From the NCBI GenBank assembly GCA_030064695.1, contig JASHYV010000020.1, forward strand, positions 1 to 6,598: a stretch of 6,598 nucleotides of DNA, given 5' to 3'. Below, piece after piece: positions 1 to 5,750 of the stretch. The first letter of the stretch is position 1; each line of letters starts with the position of its first letter. The DNA comes from Thermoplasmata archaeon (GTDB lineage: Archaea > Thermoplasmatota > Thermoplasmata > UBA184). Position numbers and translations under genes: made by a program. The notes beneath the pieces are model-generated. The model was given only the letters and a program-made list of their open reading frames with translations. It searched no databases and had not been told where the DNA came from.

Positions 1-447
1 GAGGAGTGGCTCGGCCGGCCCGGGGCGGACGTCGACCTGGGCACCGAGGACGAGAAGGCGATCGGGGAGCGGGCGGAGAAGGAGTTCGGGGTCCCGTTCT
101 ACTACATCGTCGACTTCCCGACCGCCGTCAAGGCCCACACCTTCTACGCGCAGCGACGGGACGACGACCCGGCGCTCACCGGGTACTTCGACCTCGAGTA
201 CCGGGGCCTCGAGATCGCGAGCGGCGGACCCCGGGAGCACCGGATCGACCGGCTGCTCGCGAACCTCCAGCAGGCCGGGTTCGACCCGACCCACTTCGAG
301 GGCTACCTCGAGGCGTTCCGGTACGGGATGCCCCCGCACGGCGGCTGGGGCCTCGGCATCGACCGCCTCGTCTGGACGATCGCAGGGCTCTCCAATATAC
401 GGGAGGCCCGCCTCTTCCCGCGGGACCGGTACCGCCTGGAGCCCTGA
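1..447 (+). CDS. aspS: Aspartyl-tRNA synthetase, C-terminal part (5' truncated by window edge)
   Basis: This is the last 148 residues of a class II aminoacyl-tRNA synthetase that attaches aspartate to tRNA in the cytoplasm. The reading frame is open from base 1 to the TGA at 445-447; the N-terminal anticodon-binding domain and motifs 1 and 2 lie outside the window. Visible in the catalytic core are FDLEYRGLEIASGG (about residues 63-76 of the visible part), EAFRYGMPPHGGWGLGIDR (104-122), which contains class II motif 3 with its ATP-binding arginine at 122, and the LFPRDR ending (138-143) typical of archaeal AspRS. Segment TAVKAHTFYA (41-50) departs from the usual RPFY-like sequence, so an AsnRS-like paralogue is not fully excluded. 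Whether the enzyme is discriminating or also charges tRNA-Asn depends on the missing anticodon domain. It lies 9 bp upstream of mcm, which suggests co-transcription. Confidence 0.87.
   Translation, partial: EEWLGRPGADVDLGTEDEKAIGERAEKEFGVPFYYIVDFPTAVKAHTFYAQRRDDDPALTGYFDLEYRGLEIASGGPREHRIDRLLANLQQAGFDPTHFEGYLEAFRYGMPPHGGWGLGIDRLVWTIAGLSNIREARLFPRDRYRLEP
394..399 (+). promoter_or_regulatory. Possible internal TATA-like element for mcm, inside aspS
   Basis: AATATA sits inside the aspS reading frame as the codon pair AAT-ATA (Asn132-Ile133 of the visible part). It is the only in-frame ATA codon I found in the window; the other six isoleucines in this fragment use ATC. The element ends 57 bp before the mcm start codon, so an archaeal start site about 25 bp downstream would give a leader of roughly 30 nt. 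No clear purine-rich BRE precedes it. This is inference from sequence composition. Confidence 0.3.
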
Positions 448-450
448 GGG
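446..450 (+). promoter_or_regulatory. Shine-Dalgarno-like site for mcm
   Basis: GAGGG overlaps the aspS stop codon and lies 6 nt before the ATG at 457. It resembles the archaeal GGAGG core and supports this start and translational coupling of mcm to aspS. Confidence 0.5.
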
Positions 451-456
451 TCGCCG

Positions 457-2580
457 ATGGCTGCCGTGAAGCGTGCCCTACCGAGCCCGCCCGAGCTGCA
501 GAGCCGGTGGGCGGCCGTCTTGGAGGAGGCCGGGCTCCGGCCCCGGATCCTCGCGCTCCACGACCGGTTCCCCGAAGAGCGCTCGCTCGAGGTTCCGTTC
601 AACGCCGTGGACGGCTCCGATACGCCGCTCGCGGACGTGCTGCTCGAGCGGCCGGAGGAAGTGCTGGGCGCCGGCATCCGCGCCATGAAGGAGCTCCTGC
701 CGGTCGCCGGTCCCGAGGCGGAGGGGCTGCGGCTCCGGGTGGTGGGCCTGCCGCTGACCTCGCACCGGCTCATCCGGGCGATCCGCGAGACCGACCTCAA
801 TCACCTGATCGCGATCGACGGGATCGTTCGGCGGGTGACCGAGGTCCGGCCGCAGATCCGGGACGCGGTCTTCCAGTGCGTCGCCTGCCGGACCGAGTTC
901 CACGAGCCGCAGGAGGAGGGCTCGATGGTCTTCCGGGAGCCGCTCGAGTGCCCCGAGTCGCAGGGCGGCTGCGGAAAGCCGATCGGCCGCACCCGGTTCC
1001 GGCTGCTCGCCGAGAAGTCGTCGTACGTGGACGCGCAGCGGATCGAGGTGCAGGAGCACCCCGAGACGCTCCGCCACGGCGCGCACCCCCAGGGGATGAC
1101 GGTGCTGCTCACCGAGGACCTGACCGGCCGGGTGCTGCCCGGGAACCGGATCGTCCTCAATGGGGTGCTGAAGAGCTTCCAGCGCGCGAGCGCCTCCGGG
1201 CGCACCGGCGTGGTCCGGAACACGACGTTCGACCTCATGGTGCTCGGCAACTCCTACGAAGCGAAGGAGCAGGAGTACGACGAGATCGAGATCTCGCCCG
1301 AGGACGAGCAGCTGTTCGAGCGGTTCCGCGGGGACCCCACGGTCGTCGACAAGATCGTCCTCTCGCTCGCGCCGACGATCAAGGGGATGGAGGAGGAGAA
1401 GGAGGCGATCGCGCTCCAGCTGTTCGGGGGCGTGGAGAAGCACCACGCGGACGGCGTCCGCGTGCGGGGCGACATCCACGTGCTGCTCGTCGGGGACCCG
1501 GGGGTGGCGAAGAGCCAGCTCCTCCGGTACATCGCGGACGTCGCGCCGCGGGGCATTTACACGAGCGGGAAGGGATCGACCGCCGCCGGGCTCACCGCGG
1601 CGGCGGTGAAGGACGACTTCGCCGGCGGCCGATGGGTGCTCGAGGCCGGGATGCTCGTGCTCGCCGACGGTGGCATGGCGATGATCGACGAGCTCGACAA
1701 GATGAGCGCCGAGGACCGGTCGGCGATGCACGAGACGCTCGAGCAGGGCACGACGAGCGTCGCGAAGGCCGGCATCACCGCGACCCTCAACGCCCGGTGC
1801 CCGGTGCTCGCCGCCGCGAACCCGAAGTGGGGCCGGTTCACGACCGACCGGTCGATCGCGGAGCAGATCGACCTGCCCCCGACGCTGCTGTCGCGCTTCG
1901 ACGTCATCTTCTCGATCAAGGACGTGCCGGACCAGGGCCGGGACCGTCGGCTCGCGAACCGGATCCTCGCCTCGGCCCGGGAGGTCGAGCTGCAGCATGC
2001 GGCCGGCACGCCCGCGCTCGAGACCGCCGGCGCGCCCTTCCCACCGGATCTGCTCAAGAAGTACGTCGCCTACGCGCGGCGCTCGGTGCGTCCGATCCTC
2101 TCGCCGGAGTCGCTCGCGACCCTGGAGGACTTCTACGTCCGGGTCCGCAAGCAGGGCGAGGAGCCGAACGCCCCGGTCCCGATCACGGCGCGGCAGCTGG
2201 AGGCGCTCGTCCGCCTCAGCGAGGCCGCGGCGCGGGCGCGGCTGTCGTCCGTGGTCGGGGTCGAGGACGCCGAGCGCGCGATCCGGATCATGGAGAACTA
2301 CCTGCGCCGGGTCTCGATGACGGAGGAAGGGAAGCTCGACATCGACCTCACCCAGTCCGGGGTGAGCCACAGCCAGCGCGAGCGGCAGGTGGCGGTGCTC
2401 CAGATCATGCGGGAGCTGCAGGCGGGGCACGACGGGATCTTCACGATGGAGCAGTTCCGCGAGGCGGTGGAGCGAGCGCACATCGACCTCGCCAAGGCGG
2501 AGTCGCTGCTCCAGAGCATGCGCAACCAGGGCGAGCTCATCGAGCCCCGGCCGAACCAGTTCCAGCTGGTGCGCTTCTGA
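457..2580 (+). CDS. mcm: Replicative DNA helicase MCM
   Basis: This 707-residue protein is the archaeal minichromosome maintenance helicase, a homohexamer that unwinds DNA 3'-5' at the replication fork. Domains in order: N-terminal helical A domain (about 1-112); OB fold (about 112-260) with a zinc site C141/C144/C165/C172 and a DNA-binding N-terminal hairpin (about 241-256); AAA+ core (about 285-500); a lid helix region; and a C-terminal winged helix (about 640-707). AAA+ motifs are intact: Walker A GDPGVAKS (346-353), Walker B MIDELDKM (409-416, D411/E412), presensor-1 hairpin with K437 in SVAKAGI, sensor 1 N455, arginine finger R480 in SRFD, and sensor 2 R579 in ITARQ. Length is usual for the family and no intein interrupts the Walker A or sensor sites, which are common insertion points in archaeal MCMs. 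The second zinc pair is spaced C-x6-C, slightly long. The ATG is supported by GAGGG 6 nt upstream and 9-bp spacing from aspS. Confidence 0.97.
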   Translation: MAAVKRALPSPPELQSRWAAVLEEAGLRPRILALHDRFPEERSLEVPFNAVDGSDTPLADVLLERPEEVLGAGIRAMKELLPVAGPEAEGLRLRVVGLPLTSHRLIRAIRETDLNHLIAIDGIVRRVTEVRPQIRDAVFQCVACRTEFHEPQEEGSMVFREPLECPESQGGCGKPIGRTRFRLLAEKSSYVDAQRIEVQEHPETLRHGAHPQGMTVLLTEDLTGRVLPGNRIVLNGVLKSFQRASASGRTGVVRNTTFDLMVLGNSYEAKEQEYDEIEISPEDEQLFERFRGDPTVVDKIVLSLAPTIKGMEEEKEAIALQLFGGVEKHHADGVRVRGDIHVLLVGDPGVAKSQLLRYIADVAPRGIYTSGKGSTAAGLTAAAVKDDFAGGRWVLEAGMLVLADGGMAMIDELDKMSAEDRSAMHETLEQGTTSVAKAGITATLNARCPVLAAANPKWGRFTTDRSIAEQIDLPPTLLSRFDVIFSIKDVPDQGRDRRLANRILASAREVELQHAAGTPALETAGAPFPPDLLKKYVAYARRSVRPILSPESLATLEDFYVRVRKQGEEPNAPVPITARQLEALVRLSEAAARARLSSVVGVEDAERAIRIMENYLRRVSMTEEGKLDIDLTQSGVSHSQRERQVAVLQIMRELQAGHDGIFTMEQFREAVERAHIDLAKAESLLQSMRNQGELIEPRPNQFQLVRF

Positions 2581-2621
2581 GCCCGGGCCGCGGCGCGGTC
2601 GATTTATCCCCTCCCGGGCTC
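2579..2621. repeat. 9-bp inverted repeat flanking a TATA-like element
   Basis: GAGCCCGGG at 2579-2587 is perfectly mirrored by CCCGGGCTC at 2613-2621, with 25 nt between them. The left arm begins in the mcm stop codon and each arm contains the palindrome CCCGGG. The TATA-like element at 2603-2607 lies between the arms. The repeat could be a paired operator over the DUF424 promoter or a stem-loop ending the mcm transcript; no T tract follows it. Confidence 0.45.
2601..2608 (+). promoter_or_regulatory. TATA-like promoter element for the DUF424-nmd3 unit
   Basis: GATTTATC is an A/T island in an otherwise G/C-only intergenic stretch. Its centre is about 34 bp before the ATG at 2639, so a start site about 25 bp downstream would give a very short leader of about 8 nt. 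That is normal for archaeal first genes. No obvious BRE precedes it. Confidence 0.5.
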
Positions 2622-2629
2622 GTTGCCCC

Positions 2630-2633
2630 GGAG
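2630..2633 (+). promoter_or_regulatory. Shine-Dalgarno-like GGAG for the DUF424 gene
   Basis: GGAG ends 5 nt before the ATG at 2639. It favours this start over the in-frame ATG at 2660 (residue 8). Confidence 0.45.
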
Positions 2634-2638
2634 CGACG

Positions 2639-2956
2639 ATGCCGGAGGACGGGTTCGTGATGCGCGTGCACCGGGTGCGCACCGAATTCGTCGTCGCCGC
2701 CTGCGATGCGGAGCTCGTCGGCCGGGAGCTGCCGATCGGCGAGAACGGACGCACGGTCACGGTCTCGAGCCACTTTTACGGCGAGCGGCAGGTCTCCCGC
2801 GAGGAGCTGCTCTGGGCGCTCGAGCGGGCGACGATCGCCAACCTGCTCGGCGCCCGGGTCCTCCGCCTGGCCGAGGAGGCGGGGCACGTGGCGCCCGGGA
2901 GCGCCGGATCGCTCGGGGGCGTGCCGCACGCCGAGATCTTCGCGATGCCGGGCTAG
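2639..2956 (+). CDS. DUF424 family protein (archaeal conserved, function unknown)
   Basis: This small 105-residue soluble protein matches the archaeal DUF424 family (COG2412), whose function is not established. Conserved family segments are visible in order: CDAELVGREL (22-31), FYGER (46-50), ATIANLLGAR (64-73) and GGVPHAEIF (93-101) near the C-terminus. There is no signal peptide, membrane segment or cysteine pair. Length agrees with the family, allowing a short N-terminal extension: many members begin close to the equivalent of M8 (ATG at 2660), but GGAG upstream of 2639 favours the longer form. It follows a TATA-like element and is separated from nmd3 by only 16 bp, so it is probably the first gene of a DUF424-nmd3 unit. 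That suggests, but does not show, a role in translation or ribosome assembly. Confidence 0.88.
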   Translation: MPEDGFVMRVHRVRTEFVVAACDAELVGRELPIGENGRTVTVSSHFYGERQVSREELLWALERATIANLLGARVLRLAEEAGHVAPGSAGSLGGVPHAEIFAMPG

Positions 2957-2972
2957 GTGCCCGGGAACGACC

Positions 2973-3761
2973 ATGAGCGACGGGGAGTTCTGCGTGGTCT
3001 GCGGCGCGACGGGCCGCGCGCTGGTCGACGGGGTCTGCGGCGAGTGCGCCGCCGACCGGACCACGCTGGTCTCGGCGCCGGAACGGGCGGTCGTCGTGAT
3101 CTGCCCCCATTGCGGGGCCCGCCAGGTGAAGGACCACTGGGAGCGGGAGAACTCGAGCTCGCTCCTCACCGCGGACGATCTCACCCCGTTGCTGCGCATC
3201 GACCCCGAGGCGTCGGTGCGCCGCGTCCGCTGGGAGGAGCGGGCGGCCACCGGCACCGTCCACGACTTCGTGGGCGCCGCGGACGTCGGGTTCCGGGGGG
3301 CGCGTCGGACCGTAGAAGTCCCGCTCTCGGTCCGCATCGAGCATCGGACCTGCCCCGACTGTTCGCGGAAGAGCGGGAAGTTCTACACGGCGGTGCTGCA
3401 GCTCCGGGGACCGGAGGAGGCGCGGCCCGAGCGCGCCCCCGCGCTCCGCGCCCGCCTCGACGCCGTCTGGGCGGCGCTGATGCGGGAGGCGCGGCCGGAC
3501 TGGAAGAAGGCGGTCTCGTGGCGGGAGGAACTCCCCGAGGGCTGGGACGTCTTCTTCACGGAGACGCTCGCCGCCCGGGCGGTGGCGCGGGTGGCCCAGC
3601 AGAAGTTCGGCGCCGCGCTGAAGCAGTCGGCCAGCCTCTTCGGCCGGAAGGACGGCCGGGACGTCTATCGGGTGACGTTCTGCCTCCGGTTCCCCCGGCC
3701 GGCGGCGGCGCCGGTCCCGACCGGGGCCGGCGCCCGGCGGGCCGCGCCCCTCGAACCATAG
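2973..3761 (+). CDS. NMD3-like ribosome biogenesis/export adaptor homologue
   Basis: This 262-residue protein belongs to the NMD3 family (COG1499). The eukaryotic member binds the pre-60S subunit and serves as its nuclear export adaptor; archaeal members are presumed to act in large-subunit maturation or recycling. Four CxxC pairs form the N-terminal zinc region: C7/C10, C22/C25, C44/C47 and C127/C130. The motif LVDGVCGEC (17-25), the segment LVSAPERAVVVICPHCG (32-48) and SGKFYTAVLQLRG (134-146) are family signatures. The later part (about 181-241), ending in GRKDGRDVYRVTF (224-236), matches the conserved archaeal core. Residues 241-262 are a Pro/Ala/Gly/Arg tail. Many family members continue into a further beta-rich domain, so this copy looks short. 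The ATG is the first after the DUF424 stop codon and follows it by 16 bp; no strong Shine-Dalgarno site is seen. Confidence 0.9.
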   Translation: MSDGEFCVVCGATGRALVDGVCGECAADRTTLVSAPERAVVVICPHCGARQVKDHWERENSSSLLTADDLTPLLRIDPEASVRRVRWEERAATGTVHDFVGAADVGFRGARRTVEVPLSVRIEHRTCPDCSRKSGKFYTAVLQLRGPEEARPERAPALRARLDAVWAALMREARPDWKKAVSWREELPEGWDVFFTETLAARAVARVAQQKFGAALKQSASLFGRKDGRDVYRVTFCLRFPRPAAAPVPTGAGARRAAPLEP

Positions 3762-3770
3762 ACTTAAGAA
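3762..3770 (+). promoter_or_regulatory. TATA-like promoter element for sepF
   Basis: ACTTAAGAA directly follows the nmd3 stop codon and is an A/T island in a G/C-rich gap. GAACC at 3753-3757 could be the upstream BRE. Its centre lies about 48 bp before the sepF ATG, predicting a start site near 3790 and a leader of about 20 nt. This is an inference from position and composition. Confidence 0.45.
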
Positions 3771-3788
3771 GCGACCCCCCCCTCGCAG

Positions 3789-3804
3789 CCCCCGAACGCG
3801 GGGG
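3789..3804 (+). other. Perfect 6-bp GC hairpin in the sepF leader
   Basis: CCCCCG (3789-3794) pairs with CGGGGG (3799-3804) around the tetraloop AACG. The stem ends 9 nt before the sepF ATG, where a Shine-Dalgarno site would be expected, and no separate one is present. It sits at the predicted transcription start, so whether it is fully transcribed is uncertain. A C8 run at 3775-3782 could compete for the same G run. Confidence 0.4.
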
Positions 3805-3813
3805 CACTCTCCG

Positions 3814-4194
3814 ATGGCAAAATCCAGCGGCATCCTGAGGCGGCATCACGGCGCGGACACGCTCGAGGAGGGCTCGTTCCTCGACCTGGGCACGATGAGC
3901 TTCGACGACGAGGCCGGCGCGCTCGCCGGGGTCAAGGGCACCGTGCGGCTCGCCGAGATCCTCCGCTTCGAGGACCTGCACCAGGTCTCGAAGCTCGCCT
4001 ACCAGGGCGACATCGTCCTGCTCGACTACACCTCGATCTCCAACGACCAGATCGCGATGAAGCGGCTGAGCCTCGACCTCAAGAACGTCGCCAAGGACAC
4101 CGGGGGCGACGTCGCCGGGATCGCGAAGAACCTCCTCGCGATCACGCCGGCCGGCATCCGCATCGACCGGCAGAAGATCCGCCCGTCGTTCTGA
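3814..4194 (+). CDS. sepF: SepF, archaeal-type cell division protein (FtsZ membrane anchor)
   Basis: This 126-residue protein matches the SepF family (DUF552). In archaea SepF ties the FtsZ ring to the membrane during division. The conserved domain spans about residues 43-123: VRLAEILRFEDLHQV (44-58), GDIVLLDYTSI (65-75), a helix with MKRLSLDLK (82-90), then GGDVAGI (97-103) and the closing strand LLAITPAGIRIDR (107-119). The usual N-terminal membrane-targeting helix would be MAKSSGILRRHH, which is basic but carries little hydrophobic surface, so membrane binding by this region is uncertain. A linker of about 30 residues follows, acidic around 18-33. ATG 3814 is the only start codon between the nmd3 stop and the domain. 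The gene has its own TATA-like element and lies 9 bp before the aminopeptidase gene. No ftsZ is in the window. Confidence 0.87.
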   Translation: MAKSSGILRRHHGADTLEEGSFLDLGTMSFDDEAGALAGVKGTVRLAEILRFEDLHQVSKLAYQGDIVLLDYTSISNDQIAMKRLSLDLKNVAKDTGGDVAGIAKNLLAITPAGIRIDRQKIRPSF

Positions 4195-4200
4195 ACGGGC
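4181..4200 (+). other. Inverted repeat over the sepF stop codon
   Basis: GCCCGT (4181-4186) pairs with ACGGGC (4195-4200); the 8-nt loop contains the sepF TGA. It ends 3 nt before the aminopeptidase ATG at 4204 and could limit or couple translation of that gene. It may also be chance in GC-rich DNA. Confidence 0.3.
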
Positions 4201-4203
4201 CGG

Positions 4204-5730
4204 ATGCGCGTCTCCGTCGATCCGCGGGACGGCCTTTCGGCCGCCGTCGACGTCTCGGTCTCGGGCGTCTTCGAGCGCGGCGAGAAGGAGACGGCGTTCC
4301 CCAAGGCGCTCGCCGCAGAGGATCGCGCCACCGGCGGGACGGTCCGGGCCGCGTGGGACCGGAAGGAGATCCGGGGGAAGCGCAAGGAGATCACGATCGT
4401 CCATCGGCCCGAGGGGAAGGGCCGGCTGCTGCTGGTCGGCTTGGGACCCCGATCGAAGTTCGACGCGGAGGTGGTCCGCCGGGCGGCGGCCGAGTCGGTC
4501 CGGGCCCTGAAGGGCCGGGGCGCCCGCACGGTCGGCTTCCGCCTGCCGACGTTCGTCGCCGACGCGACCACCCCGGAGGCGGCGGCGCGCGCGATCTCCG
4601 ACGGCGCGGTCCTCGGCGCCTACGAGTTCCTCAAGTACAAGGTCGTCCACGACGGCGCCGTCGAGGAGGTGGGGATCCACTTGGGCGACGAGCTCGCCCG
4701 CTCCGCGGCCGCCCTCAAGAAGGCGGTCGCCGAGCAGTCCGCGATCGACGACGTGGTCGTCTGGACGCGGGAGCGGGCCAACCTCCCGGCCGACACCGCG
4801 AGCCCGGAGCGGCTCGCCGAGGAGGCGCGGGAGCTCGGGAAGGAGCTTGATCTCAAGGTCACGGTCTTCGACGAGCGGGAGCTCGCCGCGATGCACTGCG
4901 GGGGGATCCTGGCGGTCGGCGGCGGATCGGCGCACCCGCCGCGGCTGGTCGTCCTCGAGTACCCGGGCGGGTCGCGCCGGGGTCGGACGATCGCGGTCGT
5001 GGGGAAGGGGATCACCTTCGACTCCGGCGGCATCTCGATCAAGCCGGCGCCGGCGATGTCGAACATGAAGTTCGACAAGTCGGGCGCGGTGGCCGTGCTG
5101 GGGATCCTGCGCGCGGCGGCGACCCTCAAGGTCGCGCCCCGCGTGATCGGCGTCATGGGCTGCGCGGAGAACGTGCCGAGCGGCACCTCCTACCGGCCCG
5201 GGGACGTCGTGCGCACGTACAACGGGAAGACGATCGAGGTGCTGAACACCGACGCGGAGGGGCGGGTCGTCCTCGCCGACGCGCTCGCCTACGTCATCGA
5301 CCGCTACCACCCCGACGAGGTCATCGACCTGGCCACGCTCACCGGCGCCCAGGTGGTCGCCCTCGGCGACGACACGGCGGGGCTCTTCTCGAACGACGAG
5401 CGGGTCGCGGAGGGCCTGCTCTCGGCGTCGCGCGCCACCGGCGAGCCGATCTGGCGGATGCCGCTCACGGACTACCACCGCGAGCTCGTGAAGAGCGAGC
5501 TCGGGGACGTGCGGAACTCGACCGAGCTCACCGTCGCCGGCATGCTCACCGCGGCGGCGTTCCTCGAGAACTTCGTCGGCTCGACCCCGTGGGCCCACCT
5601 GGACATCGCCGGCGCGGCGTACACGACGCCCACGACCCGGCGCTACCAGCCGGCCTACCAGAACCCCGGCGCGGTCGCCTTCGGCGTGCGGCTGCTGACG
5701 CGGTACCTGCAGGACGCGAGCCGCGCGTAG
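4204..5730 (+). CDS. Leucyl aminopeptidase, M17 family (cytosol aminopeptidase)
   Basis: This 508-residue enzyme removes N-terminal amino acids from peptides in the cytoplasm and uses two divalent metals, working downstream of the proteasome and other proteases. It has the two-domain M17 layout: an alpha/beta N-terminal domain (about 1-165), then the catalytic domain. Metal and active-site residues are all present: K268 and D273 in GKGITFDSGG, K280, D291 in KFDKSG, D350 and E352 in NTDAEGR, and R354. Their spacing equals that of E. coli PepA (K270, D275, K282, D293, D352, E354, R356). DLATLTGA (375-382) and WAHLDIAG (463-470) are further family signatures. No signal peptide is present. The ATG lies 9 bp after sepF with no clear Shine-Dalgarno site, so translation is probably coupled. 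The exact N-terminal specificity cannot be read from sequence. Confidence 0.95.
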   Translation: MRVSVDPRDGLSAAVDVSVSGVFERGEKETAFPKALAAEDRATGGTVRAAWDRKEIRGKRKEITIVHRPEGKGRLLLVGLGPRSKFDAEVVRRAAAESVRALKGRGARTVGFRLPTFVADATTPEAAARAISDGAVLGAYEFLKYKVVHDGAVEEVGIHLGDELARSAAALKKAVAEQSAIDDVVVWTRERANLPADTASPERLAEEARELGKELDLKVTVFDERELAAMHCGGILAVGGGSAHPPRLVVLEYPGGSRRGRTIAVVGKGITFDSGGISIKPAPAMSNMKFDKSGAVAVLGILRAAATLKVAPRVIGVMGCAENVPSGTSYRPGDVVRTYNGKTIEVLNTDAEGRVVLADALAYVIDRYHPDEVIDLATLTGAQVVALGDDTAGLFSNDERVAEGLLSASRATGEPIWRMPLTDYHRELVKSELGDVRNSTELTVAGMLTAAAFLENFVGSTPWAHLDIAGAAYTTPTTRRYQPAYQNPGAVAFGVRLLTRYLQDASRA

Positions 5731-5750
5731 GCGGCCCGGCTCACGCCGCC
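5730..5750. terminator. Possible bidirectional stem-loop between convergent genes
   Basis: GGCGGC (5730-5735) is mirrored by GCCGCC (5745-5750) with a 9-nt loop. It spans the 10-bp gap between the aminopeptidase stop and the herA-like stop. There is no T tract on either strand, so a terminator role is weakly supported. Confidence 0.25.

Noticed and set aside
1492..1900. Intein in the MCM AAA+ core
   Set aside because: Walker A, Walker B, sensor 1 and arginine finger follow at normal spacing in one frame, with no inserted splicing domain.
6..2660. A long open plus-strand frame (884 codons) over aspS and mcm
   Set aside because: It is rich in Arg, Pro, Gly and Ala with no recognisable motif, and overlaps two certain genes in another frame. 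Very high GC removes stop codons from alternate frames.
478..2760. A long open minus-strand frame (760 codons) opposite mcm
   Set aside because: Its composition mirrors the mcm codons (Arg, Leu, Glu, Asp, Val repeats) and no domain is visible. It is a high-GC antisense artefact.
2706..3761. A longer nmd3 product starting at 2706
   Set aside because: The extra 89 residues lie in the DUF424 gene in another frame and are Ser/Arg-rich shadow sequence. The NMD3 fold begins at the ATG at 2973.
3775..3782. C8 run as a frameshift or sequencing-error site
   Set aside because: It lies between genes, and both neighbouring reading frames are intact, so no coding consequence is visible.
3556..5598. A long open minus-strand frame (680 codons) opposite nmd3, sepF and the aminopeptidase
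   Set aside because: It spans three well-supported genes and two gaps, is Arg/Asp/Gly-rich without motifs, and ends in low complexity.
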